Below, piece after piece: positions 8,497 to 15,413 of a DNA stretch of 26,338 nucleotides. The DNA is taken from NCBI GenBank assembly GCA_947478975.1, contig CANJYI010000007.1, positions 1 through 26,338 on the forward strand. Reading direction: 5' to 3'. Numbering within the stretch: the stretch's first letter is position 1; the number at the start of each line of letters is the position of its first letter. The position numbers were made by a program, and so were the translations under genes. The notes beneath the pieces are model-generated. The model searched no databases. It saw nothing but the letters and a program-made list of their open reading frames with translations, and had not been told where the DNA came from. Source of the stretch: Chthoniobacteraceae bacterium. Lineage in GTDB: Bacteria; Verrucomicrobiota; Verrucomicrobiia; Chthoniobacterales; Chthoniobacteraceae.

Positions 8497-8970
8497 TCAG
8501 CGGCTGATGGTGCGGCCCTGGGGACCTACCAGCATGCGGACGTGTTCCCCGGGCTGGAACCGTTCGCCGTGGTCCTTCTGCACCACGCTCCAGGTCTGGC
8601 CCGACATTGTGCGCACCATGATTTCGACCCCACGGCCGGAGGTCACCTTGCGCTCGATCGCATCCCCGGCCAAGCCGCCGGCCAACGCCCCGCCCACCGC
8701 CGTGAGAGCGGAAGCCCGCCCCTGGCCGATCATCGAACCAGCGATCCCGCCCGCGAGCGCACCGGCCCCGACTCCCACCACCGAAGACTCACCCCGCAAT
8801 GCAACCGGGTTCGCCGACACAATAACCACCTCAAACACCTGCATAGCCTGCCCTCTGGAGGAGGCCGGATAGGAGGGCAGGTCGGAGGATTCCGTCACGC
8901 ACCCGGAAAGGCACAGGGAGGCGGAACTCAAAAGCAGGAGAGGTAAAGAGAGAGAAGAGGGCTTTTGCAT
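8497..8970 (-). CDS. Glycine-zipper (SlyB/Pcp-like) lipoprotein
   Basis: A 157-residue protein with a lipoprotein signal peptide: MQKPSS, a leucine-rich core, and the lipobox LSGC with Cys at about residue 23. The middle (about residues 60-105) is a glycine-zipper double segment, VGVGAGALAGGIAGSMIG and ALAGGLAGDAIE, as in the SlyB/Pcp/17-kDa antigen outer-membrane lipoproteins (2TM glycine zipper). The C-terminal part (GRGVEIMVRTMSGQTWSVVQ, then FQPGEHVRMLVGPQG) is a small beta domain also found in SlyB-like proteins. Its likely location is the outer membrane facing the periplasm, with a role in envelope integrity; this is inferred from the family. The start is divergent from the methyltransferase-like gene on the plus strand. 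Confidence 0.85.
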   Translation of the reverse strand: MQKPSSLSLPLLLLSSASLCLSGCVTESSDLPSYPASSRGQAMQVFEVVIVSANPVALRGESSVVGVGAGALAGGIAGSMIGQGRASALTAVGGALAGGLAGDAIERKVTSGRGVEIMVRTMSGQTWSVVQKDHGERFQPGEHVRMLVGPQGRTISR

Positions 8971-9051
8971 GTGAACTATAATCAGCTACGAACGTCGGGG
9001 GGTTCTGTCAACTCAGCCCCTTCCTGTAAATCGCGCCACGCCCCTTGCCCT

Positions 9052-9888
9052 GTGATCCTCGAACTGCTCGAACACTGCCTTACCCCGTGCACATGGACGG
9101 CGCGCTCGATGGGCTTCCTGACCTCCACCATACAAGTCAGGGCCCGCTACCAGCGCTGCCGGGCCGCCTGGCAGCCTCACCTCGACCGCACACGGGCCGC
9201 GATTCTGGCGGCGGCGAGGCTCGCAACCGGTCGGCGCAAAGCCCTCCTCTTCGGGGCGGGCCTGCTCCACGACATCCCTCTGCGCGAACTGGCAGCCAGC
9301 TTTGAAGAGGTCGTTCTAGCGGACATCGTCCACTCGCTGCCCAGCCGCCTCGCTGCCCTGCGCTTCCCCAATGTGCGGCTGCTTACTCTGGACGTGACCG
9401 GCATTATGAAGGAGATGCCAAGGCTGCGCGACAGTCCGGCCGCCCCGCTGCCCGCCTCCTCGCCCCAGGTCTATTTGGACGATGGCCGTCTGGACTTTTC
9501 CGTATCGGTCAACCTGCTCTCCCAGTTGGGCTGGGTTCCCGGCCGCTTTTTAAGGGGGGGCCGCCCCGAAGCGGACCTTGCCGCCTTTCAGAAGGGACTT
9601 ATTTTGGCGCACTTGGAATATTTACGCCAACTGCCCGGACACACTGCACTGATCACGGATGTACGCTGGCGCGCCCAGCCGCACGCCCCGGGGGAAGCAG
9701 CGAGGGAGTGGGAGGTGCTGCAGGGCGTGCGTCTTCCGGAGCCCGAATGGGCTTGGGACTGGGATATTGCGCCGGCTCCGGAGCGGGAGCGGGGAGTGGA
9801 TTATGCGGCGAGAGTGCACGGATACGCGGACTGGAAGGGCGCAGGAATTGCGGGGGGCTGGGAGGGTAAACCGGCAGGAAAAAACTGA
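9052..9888 (+). CDS. Uncharacterised protein with SAM-methyltransferase-like features
   Basis: I do not recognise a named family. The open frame begins at an ATG at 8965, but that start would overlap the divergent lipoprotein start, and the region 8965-9050 reads like an intergenic stretch; I prefer the GTG at 9052 (278 residues), with ATG 9109 as a shorter option. Residues 62-90 (ALLFGAGLLHDIPL then VVLADIVH) have the shape of motif I plus the acidic end of beta-2 of a class I Rossmann methyltransferase. LLTLDVTG would be motif II and LDFSVSVNLLSQL sits where motif IV is expected. The C-terminal part is rich in Trp and acidic residues (EWAWDWDIAP). A SAM-dependent methyltransferase fold is an inference from this order of motifs. 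It stands alone between a divergent gene and the RNA-binding protein leader. Confidence 0.7.
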   Translation: MILELLEHCLTPCTWTARSMGFLTSTIQVRARYQRCRAAWQPHLDRTRAAILAAARLATGRRKALLFGAGLLHDIPLRELAASFEEVVLADIVHSLPSRLAALRFPNVRLLTLDVTGIMKEMPRLRDSPAAPLPASSPQVYLDDGRLDFSVSVNLLSQLGWVPGRFLRGGRPEADLAAFQKGLILAHLEYLRQLPGHTALITDVRWRAQPHAPGEAAREWEVLQGVRLPEPEWAWDWDIAPAPERERGVDYAARVHGYADWKGAGIAGGWEGKPAGKN

Positions 9889-9905
9889 TTGGAAATAAGG
9901 GTCAT

Positions 9906-10052
9906 TAAGGTTTGCCAAGCGGAGCGCCAGTAGATAGTTTGCAGGCTCAGTTAAGCAGAGCCTCGGCAACGGGGAGTGCACAGAGGGCGACAACGCCTCT
10001 CTGGACGCTTGAGATCCGACGACCGGAAACCTTACCGAATTCTTTGCTTGGC
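9906..10052 (+). promoter_or_regulatory. Structured 5' leader of the RNA-binding protein gene
   Basis: The 183 bases between the preceding stop codon and the ATG at 10072 hold several inverted repeats. TAAGGTTT (9906-9913) pairs perfectly with AAACCTTA (10027-10034), enclosing two local hairpins: AGGCTC 9943-9948 with GAGCCT 9958-9963, and AGAGGGCG 9982-9989 with CGCCTCT 9994-10000 (one bulge). The adjoining GCCAAGC (9914-9920) is perfectly complementary to GCTTGGC (10046-10052), which lies outside the first stem, so the two long-range pairings cross. This would be either a pseudoknot or two alternative folds. A regulatory role is inferred; no known riboswitch family was recognised. Confidence 0.45.
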
Positions 10053-10071
10053 AGCTAATTAAGATAACGGA

Positions 10072-10503
10072 ATGGGTACCAAATTGTATGTCGGCAATCT
10101 CGCGTTCACGATGACTGAAGGCGAACTGGAGGATTTGTTCCGCCAGGTCGGTGATGTCTCGGAAGTGCAGATTATTTTCGACAAGTTCACGAACAAGTCG
10201 CGTGGTTTCGCATTCGTGACCATGGCGACGGACTCTGCAGCCCAGGAAGCGGTCAGCCGCTTTCATGGTCAGGCAGTTGAAGGGCGCCCTTTGACGGTGA
10301 ACGAAGCTCGTCCCCGCGAAGCACGCGGTCCGGGCGGCGGCGGCGGTGGCGGCGGCGGCGGTTTCGAACGCCGTAGCGGTGGTGGTGGCGGCGGCGGCGG
10401 CGGTTTCGACCGGCGTGGCGGCGGCGGTGGCGGTGGACGTGACGATCGCGGCGGAGGCCGTGACCGTGGCGACCGCGGCTTCCGTAGCGGCGGCCGTTTC
10501 TAA
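10072..10503 (+). CDS. RRM-domain glycine-rich RNA-binding protein
   Basis: A 143-residue protein. Residues 1-80 form one RNA recognition motif, with RNP2 (KLYVGNL, residues 4-10) and RNP1 (KSRGFAFVTM, about 43-52) both intact, including the aromatic residues that stack on bases. The tail (about 85-143) is made almost only of Gly, Arg, Asp and Phe in runs such as GGGGGGFERRSGGGG and GGGFDRRGGGG, resembling RGG boxes of eukaryotic and cyanobacterial glycine-rich RNA-binding proteins. Known for bacterial members (Rbp type): abundant, often cold-induced, bind single-stranded RNA and influence mRNA stability or localisation. It is monocistronic here, with a structured leader upstream and a strong terminator downstream, which fits a separately controlled, highly expressed gene. 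The start has no Shine-Dalgarno sequence; AAGATAACGGA precedes the ATG. Confidence 0.92.
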   Translation: MGTKLYVGNLAFTMTEGELEDLFRQVGDVSEVQIIFDKFTNKSRGFAFVTMATDSAAQEAVSRFHGQAVEGRPLTVNEARPREARGPGGGGGGGGGGFERRSGGGGGGGGGFDRRGGGGGGGRDDRGGGRDRGDRGFRSGGRF

Positions 10504-10537
10504 GCCAGTCACACTCGGCTTCAAGCCAAGTATATAA

Positions 10538-10591
10538 CCGCCCTTTATTGGGCGGCCCTAAGCGGGGCATCCTCACGGGTGCCCCGTTTTT
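10538..10591 (+). terminator. Tandem-hairpin terminator after the RNA-binding protein gene
   Basis: Two hairpins follow the stop codon at 10503. The first has arms CCGCCC 10538-10543 and GGGCGG 10550-10555 with a 6-base loop. The second has arms CGGGGCA 10563-10569 and TGCCCCG 10580-10586 with a 10-base loop, followed by five T residues (10587-10591). The second is a standard intrinsic terminator; the first may protect the 3' end. Confidence 0.88.
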
Positions 10592-10774
10592 CTTTCCCCA
10601 AACGGCTCACCCCTCCCCCTTTCCTCCCGCACGGAAGCCGTTTCATCCGCACCAACGAGGGGAGCTTTCCTCATAGGCGCGCATTGCAATGACCAGACAT
10701 CGCTGGGGATGCGGCTAATTCAGCCGACTGACTTTCCAAATCTTTAACACCTGTTAAGATAACGCTTCAACTTT

Positions 10775-11965
10775 ATGGCCAAAAGCATCATCGACCCCGC
10801 CCGACTCGAGCGCATCGAGTTCTCCAACGACGAAATTGCGAGATACTCCCGGCATCTCATCATGCCGGAAGTCACGCTGGAGGGTCAGAAACGACTCAAG
10901 GCGGCCAGCGTTTTGTGCATCGGCACGGGCGGTCTGGGTTCCCCCATCGCCATGTACCTTGCGGCGGCGGGGCTCGGACGCATCGGGCTTGTGGACGGGG
11001 ACACCGTAGACTTTTCCAACCTCCAGCGCCAGATCCTGCACAGCACCAAGGATGTTGGCCGTAAAAAGCTCAACTCAGCCCGGGAAACCATCCGCGAAAT
11101 CAACCCCAACGTGCAGGTCGACCTGTACGACACCTATTTCAACGCCTCCAACGCCCGGGAAATCGCGGAGCCCTACGACGTCATCATCGACGGGACGGAC
11201 AATTTTCCCACCCGGTACTGCTCCAACGATATTTCGGTCTTTTTGAAGAAACCCAACGTCTACGGCTCCATCTTCCGCTTCGACGGCCAGTGCACGGTGT
11301 TCGCCCCCCACCTCGGAGGGCCCTGTTACCGCTGCATGTTCCCGGAACCGCCCCCGCCGGGGATGGTGCCGAGTTGCGCTGAGGGCGGCGTGCTGGGTGT
11401 TTTGCCTGGCGTCATCGGCGTCCTGCAGGCAATCGAGGCGATCAAGCTGATCGTAGGGATCGGGGAGAGCCTCATGGGCCGCTTGCTCCATTTTGACGCG
11501 TTGAAGCTGAAATTCCGCGAGTTCAAACTCAGGCGCGACCCAAAGTGCCCCGTTTGCAGCGAGAACCCCTCCATCACCGAGCTCGTCGACTACGAACAGT
11601 TCTGCGGCATTCCCCAGGCCCAGGCCGCCGAAGCCGAGGAAAGCCTGGTCCCCTGCATTAGCGCCACGGAGCTCAAGGCCAAGATGGACCGGGGCGACCG
11701 CTTTGTGCTCGTCGATGTCCGGGAGCCCTTCGAACACGACATCTGCCGGATCTCCTCCGCGCGGCTCATTCCGCTGGGGCAGTTGCCTTCGCGCATGAGT
11801 GAACTCGACAGCGCCGATGAAATCGTCCTCCAGTGCAAGTCTGGGGTGCGCTCCGCACGCGCGCTCAAGCTCCTCCAGGAGGCCGGGTTCGGCAAGCTGC
11901 TCAACCTGGAGGGCGGCATTCTCGCCTGGTCGGACGCGGTGGACTCCTCCGTGGCCAAATACTAG
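10775..11965 (+). CDS. moeB: Molybdopterin-synthase/ThiS-type adenylyltransferase fused to rhodanese (MoeB-R/MoeZ-like)
   Basis: A 396-residue two-domain protein. Residues about 18-265 are an E1-like ThiF/MoeB adenylyltransferase: nucleotide-binding IGTGGLGSP near residue 50, the R-finger type RQILH region, candidate catalytic Cys in PSCAEGG (about residue 201), and two CxxC pairs (CYRC and CPVC) that would bind Zn2+. Residues about 290-390 are a rhodanese domain with the active-site loop QCKSGVRS, Cys near 354. Known: such fusions activate the C-terminal Gly-Gly of small ubiquitin-like sulfur carriers (MoaD, ThiS, CysO) by adenylation and then form the thiocarboxylate using persulfide from the rhodanese. 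No carrier protein is encoded nearby, so the pathway served (molybdopterin, thiamine, cysteine or tRNA thiolation) is open. It starts at ATG 10775 after the shared TTAAGATAACG sequence. Confidence 0.92.
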   Translation: MAKSIIDPARLERIEFSNDEIARYSRHLIMPEVTLEGQKRLKAASVLCIGTGGLGSPIAMYLAAAGLGRIGLVDGDTVDFSNLQRQILHSTKDVGRKKLNSARETIREINPNVQVDLYDTYFNASNAREIAEPYDVIIDGTDNFPTRYCSNDISVFLKKPNVYGSIFRFDGQCTVFAPHLGGPCYRCMFPEPPPPGMVPSCAEGGVLGVLPGVIGVLQAIEAIKLIVGIGESLMGRLLHFDALKLKFREFKLRRDPKCPVCSENPSITELVDYEQFCGIPQAQAAEAEESLVPCISATELKAKMDRGDRFVLVDVREPFEHDICRISSARLIPLGQLPSRMSELDSADEIVLQCKSGVRSARALKLLQEAGFGKLLNLEGGILAWSDAVDSSVAKY

Positions 11966-11977
11966 GTTCGGAAACGT

Positions 11978-12073
11978 ATCCGCAGATATCACAGATTTGA
12001 CAGATGAGAGGAAACTACAGGGCGCTCCCGAGTGCACTTTTTTCATCTGTGGACCTCTTTTTTATCTGCGGAT
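11978..12073. repeat. Imperfect inverted repeat downstream of moeB
   Basis: The arms 11978-12007 and 12043-12073 begin and end with the same sequences in inverted orientation: ATCCGCAGAT at 11978-11987 against ATCTGCGGAT at 12064-12073, and ACAGATGA at 12000-12007 against TCATCTGT at 12043-12050. The middle of the arms is poorly matched. The word pattern (atccgcagat...cagatttgacagatga) resembles dispersed intergenic REP-like repeats of several bacterial groups; the exact family is not identified. Confidence 0.6.
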
Positions 12074-12129
12074 GGCTGCCCGTCGATGAGGAGTCAGCGA
12101 AAGTTTCGCCTCCCGTGAAGACGCCCTAG
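12064..12129 (+). repeat. Intergenic repeat, copy A
   Basis: This 66-base stretch matches 16832-16897 read on the opposite strand. Three blocks are identical and equally spaced to within one base: ATCTGCGGAT (12064-12073), GAGTCAGCGAAA (12091-12102) and ACGCCCTAG (12121-12129). The rest is diverged. It lies between moeB and the Trm112-like gene, and its first block is also one arm of the inverted repeat above. Confidence 0.65.
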
Positions 12130-12150
12130 GAAGCAGGCGAAAAAAAAACC

Positions 12151-12420
12151 ATGCCCTATCTGGACTCCCAATTTGTCGGTCTGCTCCGCTGCCCTGCAAG
12201 CCGCTCGCCCCTGGAGGAAGCCTCCTTGGAGCAGCTCGCCCGCCTTGGCCTGACCCAAGAGCAGTGCGCGGGCTGGGACGCCGGCCTGCTGCGGACCGAC
12301 GGGCGGGGGGTCTATCCCCTGCGCAAGGGCATCCCCGTCCTACTGGCCGAGGAGCTGGTGCCCCTGAACGCGGACGCAGCCCCACCCGCCTCTGTCTCCC
12401 CCCTGGAGCCAACAGCCTAG
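12151..12420 (+). CDS. Trm112-like (YcaR/UPF0434-type) small protein
   Basis: An 89-residue protein. The opening FVGLLRCPASRSPLE and the closing GVYPLRKGIPVLLAEE are the hallmark ends of the Trm112/YcaR family. In many members two CPxC-type pairs bind zinc; here the first pair reads CPAS and the second site has no Cys (LLRTDGR), so zinc binding is probably lost, while the hydrophobic scaffold is kept. Known for the family: eukaryotic and archaeal Trm112 activates several methyltransferases acting on RNA and protein; bacterial homologues are poorly defined. The gene ends six bases before ppk2, so the two are very likely one transcript. The start at 12151 follows a run of A residues and has no strong ribosome-binding site. 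Confidence 0.78.
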   Translation: MPYLDSQFVGLLRCPASRSPLEEASLEQLARLGLTQEQCAGWDAGLLRTDGRGVYPLRKGIPVLLAEELVPLNADAAPPASVSPLEPTA

Positions 12421-12426
12421 AAAGCC

Positions 12427-13179
12427 ATGGAAACCGAAATCCAACCGCTCAAGTGGAGCAAAGGACTGCGCTTGGACAGTCTCGAGCATCCCTCCGTCAA
12501 CGAAGGGGAGTACAAGCCGGTGCTGAAGCAGGCCCAACTCCAACTGCTCACCTACCAGCGCGCGCTTTCAGACTCGAAACGTTCGCTTGTGGTGCTTTTC
12601 GAAGGGCCGGACGCTGCCGGAAAAGGCGGGGCGATCCGCCGCATGGTGGAACGGCTGGACCCCCGCCTGCTGCGGGTACATTCCGTTGTAAAGCCAACGG
12701 AAGAAGAGTACTGCCACCATTACATGTGGCGCTTCTGGAGCAAGCTTCCCCGCTACGGCCAGACCGCGGTGTTTGACCGCTCCTGGTACGGCCGCGTGCT
12801 GGTTGAAAGGGTCGAAGGTTTTGCCAATGAACGCGAATGGAAGCGCGCCTACGAGGAAATCACCCACTTTGAAAAAAGCCTTTCCGACGACGGCACCGTC
12901 TTCGTGAAGATTTACCTGCACATTTCCAAGGACGAGCAACTCTCCCGGTTCAAGCGCCGGGAGGCGGATCCCTACAAGCACTGGAAAATCACGGACGAGG
13001 ACTGGCGCAACCGCCGGAAGTGGGATGAGCACAACGCCGCGGCCGAGACCATGTTCGAAAAGACCAGTACCCCCTCCTCGGATTGGACAATCGTTCCGGC
13101 AAACTACAAGTGGCATGCGCGGATTGAGGTGATTCGGGCAGTCAACCATGCGCTCCTCTCCGCGGGCATCACGGTTTGA
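12427..13179 (+). CDS. ppk2: Polyphosphate kinase 2 family protein
   Basis: A 250-residue PPK2-fold protein (PF03976). Walker A is GPDAAGKGG (about residues 59-67), the lid/Walker B region is VFDRSWYGRVLVERVEGF (about 115-132), and the family-typical WKITDEDWRNRRKWDEH follows at about 195-211. All catalytic features visible to me are intact. Known: PPK2 enzymes transfer phosphate between polyphosphate and nucleotides; sub-classes phosphorylate NDPs, NMPs or both, and sequence reading alone does not settle the class. The length of 250 residues fits a single-domain enzyme. It acts in the cytoplasm in energy and nucleotide balance. It is co-transcribed with the Trm112-like gene (gap six bases) and possibly with the lipoprotein gene 45 bases downstream. 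Confidence 0.9.
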   Translation: METEIQPLKWSKGLRLDSLEHPSVNEGEYKPVLKQAQLQLLTYQRALSDSKRSLVVLFEGPDAAGKGGAIRRMVERLDPRLLRVHSVVKPTEEEYCHHYMWRFWSKLPRYGQTAVFDRSWYGRVLVERVEGFANEREWKRAYEEITHFEKSLSDDGTVFVKIYLHISKDEQLSRFKRREADPYKHWKITDEDWRNRRKWDEHNAAAETMFEKTSTPSSDWTIVPANYKWHARIEVIRAVNHALLSAGITV

Positions 13180-13224
13180 CCCGGCGGTTTTTCTCTATTT
13201 CTCCCCCTTTCCGTTACCCCCTCC

Positions 13225-13902
13225 ATGGAAATGCGTCTTCCTCTGATCTGCCTGACCACGGCAGCCCTTGCCCTATCGGGTTGCGACCGGCGCGGCGAGG
13301 CGCGCTTTCACAGCGGCCTGGCCGAGGCCGACAAGCGCCTCGCAGCCGATGACACCGAGGGGGCCGTCCGGATTTTTGAGTCCCTCATCGACGGTACATC
13401 GCTCACGGCGGAGGCCCACTACCGTCTTGGCCACCTCTACGCGGATCGACTCAAGGAACCCCTGGGTGCCTTGTACCACTTTTCCAGGTATCTGGCAATC
13501 GTACCCGACGGGCCTTATGCCAAGGAGCTCAAGGGCTTCGAGAAGGAGGGCGAGCTGCGTCTCCTTTCCCAGCTGAGCCGTGGAGCACCCCTCACCCAGG
13601 AGGAAGCCGCCCGCCTCAAAAACGAAAACCTCAAGCTGCGCAAAACAGTCGAGGAGTTGAAGGCGATTAAACTGGCTCCCCCCAGCGTCGCCTCCGCAGG
13701 CGGAAAGGCTGGGGAACCCGTGCCCAAGGCCATTCCGCCGGGCGGCCGCACCCACAAGGTGGCACAGGGCGACACCCTGGGTTCGATCGCCGCGAAGTAC
13801 TACAAAAACAAGGGGCGCTGGAAGGACATCCAGAACGCAAACTTCTATCCCACTGATTCCGTACCCAAGCTCAAGCTGGGCCAGGAGCTCTACGTTCCCT
13901 GA
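13225..13902 (+). CDS. LysM-domain lipoprotein with TPR-like N-terminal region
   Basis: A 225-residue protein with lipoprotein signal and lipobox ALSGC (Cys about residue 20). Residues 25-105 look like TPR helices (DTEGAVRIFESLIDG, AEAHYRLGHLYADRL). Residues about 120-150 (EEAARLKNENLKLRKTVEELKAI) form a likely coiled coil. A Pro/Gly-rich linker leads to a C-terminal LysM domain (about 175-225; THKVAQGDTLGSIAAKYY, then KLKLGQELYVP) that binds peptidoglycan. Inferred: an outer-membrane-anchored protein that contacts the cell wall and a protein partner. It may start at ATG 13225 or at the second ATG two codons later. The gene is 45 bases after ppk2 and 89 bases before the kinase-like gene. Confidence 0.87.
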   Translation: MEMRLPLICLTTAALALSGCDRRGEARFHSGLAEADKRLAADDTEGAVRIFESLIDGTSLTAEAHYRLGHLYADRLKEPLGALYHFSRYLAIVPDGPYAKELKGFEKEGELRLLSQLSRGAPLTQEEAARLKNENLKLRKTVEELKAIKLAPPSVASAGGKAGEPVPKAIPPGGRTHKVAQGDTLGSIAAKYYKNKGRWKDIQNANFYPTDSVPKLKLGQELYVP

Positions 13903-13991
13903 GCCGCCGTACGCCTTCAACCGCGCATTGCGCACTGGATTTGCTCGGATGGCGTGACTGCCCGGGCCTTCCTCTGACAGTTTCTCGTTCT

Positions 13992-14795
13992 ATGAACTCC
14001 GACGGATTGATCTCGGTTTCCCCCACCCACCACGTCCGGTTGGCCCAGGAGTACCACCACCTGATCAACAACCCTCCGGGCACTGACTTTGTGGTGCGCA
14101 CCATCGCCCTCCGGAAAGCCGGCGACATGCCGCTCATGTCAGCCCAGCTGGTCATTGCCAGCGCGGACACACGCCGTACGTTTCCGGCGGCTGACACCTA
14201 TCCCCTGCATTTTCGCAAAACCTACTTTCCAGCCAGCCTCCACGGGGATCCCCAGGTGGAATACCAACGCCAGCTGCGCGCCTCAGAACTGCTGCCCGTG
14301 CCAGCCCCGATCGGCTGGACCCCGCTGACCTTCCGCAGCTGCTTTCTACCCGGGATGCCGTTTCAACGCCTGAGCGCCTTTGGCCTCGAGCCGGAGGAGG
14401 CCAACATTCAGCGCGCCCTCGAACTTCCCATGGCCACCGTAGCCGGACTCTGGCTGCTGCTTGAGCAGGCTTACAGCCACGTCACGGTCCTGCACAGGGC
14501 TGGGTTTGTGCACGGCGACCTCGAACTCCACAACATGGTGGTGTGCCCCTCCCCCCTCCAGGTGCATCTCATTGACTTTGAAAATGCCCGCGACCGGGGC
14601 GACTCTTCGGATGCCCAGTGGGCGGCCCTCTGCGCAAAGGATCTGCGCCTGATTTTAAGGGAGGCCATTTACCTGCAATGCGCCCTCGGGCAGCAAACCG
14701 GTCCGCTTGCCGCCGACTCCCTCGCCCGGCTCGAGTCACTTTTTGAGCACCCCAACCGCTTCAAACGCGCCATCCTCCGCCAGGCGGGGCTGTGA
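13992..14795 (+). CDS. Small protein-kinase-like (RIO/LPS-kinase-like fold) protein
   Basis: A 267-residue protein from ATG 13992; a TTG further upstream at 13941 is less likely. It carries the core of a protein-kinase-like fold: a candidate beta-3 Lys in LHFRKTYFP, a Glu in PQVEYQRQL, the catalytic loop HGDLELHN (His 174, Asp 176, Asn 181) and the metal-binding LIDFENA (Asp 195) in place of the usual DFG. The HGD/DFE pattern is closer to small-molecule, RIO and lipopolysaccharide-core kinases (WaaP/KdkA type) than to Hanks-type Ser/Thr kinases. No membrane segment or signal peptide is seen, so it is cytoplasmic. The substrate is unknown. It follows the LysM lipoprotein gene, and its last 60 bases overlap the convergent lipB gene. 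Confidence 0.78.
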   Translation: MNSDGLISVSPTHHVRLAQEYHHLINNPPGTDFVVRTIALRKAGDMPLMSAQLVIASADTRRTFPAADTYPLHFRKTYFPASLHGDPQVEYQRQLRASELLPVPAPIGWTPLTFRSCFLPGMPFQRLSAFGLEPEEANIQRALELPMATVAGLWLLLEQAYSHVTVLHRAGFVHGDLELHNMVVCPSPLQVHLIDFENARDRGDSSDAQWAALCAKDLRLILREAIYLQCALGQQTGPLAADSLARLESLFEHPNRFKRAILRQAGL

Positions 14796-15413
14796 GTGGC
14801 GGGCGGCGAAAATCTCGCCGGCCAGCGCCGCGGCCTTTTCCACCGTCAGACCCGCCGCCCCCTCCGCCTCGAGGCTGGTCATTTGCACCCCCTCGAGCCC
14901 GCAGGGCGTGATGTGGCTGAACCCCTCCAGCGGGCCGCAAATGTTGATGGCAAAGCCGTGCAAACTGATCCAGCGGCGCACCCCCACCCCGATGGAGGCG
15001 AGCTTGCGCTCCCCCACCCAGACTCCGGTGAGCCCCTCCCTGGTTGAAGCCTCCACCCCGACGCGCCGGCTCAATTCCACCAACACCCCCTCCAAAAGGC
15101 GCAGATGCCTGTGCAAATCCTGCCCACGCTCGCGTAAATCCAGTAGCGGATAGCCCACCAGCTGTCCGGGGCCGTGAAAGGTGATCTTCCCGCCGCGACT
15201 CACCTGGACCAGCGGATGTGGCAGGCCGCTTCCAAGGGCCTCCTCCAGAGAAACCGATCGGCCGATGGTGTACACCGGGTCGTGCTCCAAGAGGTAAAGC
15301 TGGTCCGGCAAGGCCGCATCCAGAAGCTTCCGCTCCAAAAAAGCCTCCTGGACCCGCACGCCTTCCGCGTAGGAAATCCGCCCCAGCCATTCCGTATTGA
15401 GTGCCTTGCGCAT
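14736..15413 (-). CDS. lipB: Lipoyl(octanoyl) transferase LipB
   Basis: LipB moves the octanoyl group from octanoyl-ACP to the lipoyl domains of 2-oxoacid dehydrogenases and the glycine cleavage H protein. The family signature RGGKITFHGPGQLVGYPLLDL is intact, as are the catalytic Lys in GERKLASIG and the catalytic Cys in ITPCGLEGVQMTSL. The start is ATG 15413, which shares its A with the TAA stop of ruvC (TAATG), so translation is coupled; the open frame ten codons further upstream is not used. The product has 225 residues, near the family norm. GGAG lies upstream of this start, one of the few ribosome-binding-like sites in the window. The 3' end overlaps the convergent kinase-like gene by 60 bases. 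Confidence 0.94.
   Translation of the reverse strand: MRKALNTEWLGRISYAEGVRVQEAFLERKLLDAALPDQLYLLEHDPVYTIGRSVSLEEALGSGLPHPLVQVSRGGKITFHGPGQLVGYPLLDLRERGQDLHRHLRLLEGVLVELSRRVGVEASTREGLTGVWVGERKLASIGVGVRRWISLHGFAINICGPLEGFSHITPCGLEGVQMTSLEAEGAAGLTVEKAAALAGEIFAARHSQPRLAEDGAFEAVGVLKK

Noticed and set aside
8971..9011. TATAAT (8977-8982) on the plus strand and TTGACA (9011-9006) on the minus strand between the divergent genes
   Set aside because: They are on opposite strands, and neither has a partner element at 16-18 bases; a promoter is likely in this gap but cannot be placed.
9622..10524. Open frame of 300 codons on the minus strand with an Ala/Thr-rich start
   Set aside because: The Ala/Thr repeats are the reverse reading of the GGN tracts of the RNA-binding protein, and the frame crosses its leader.
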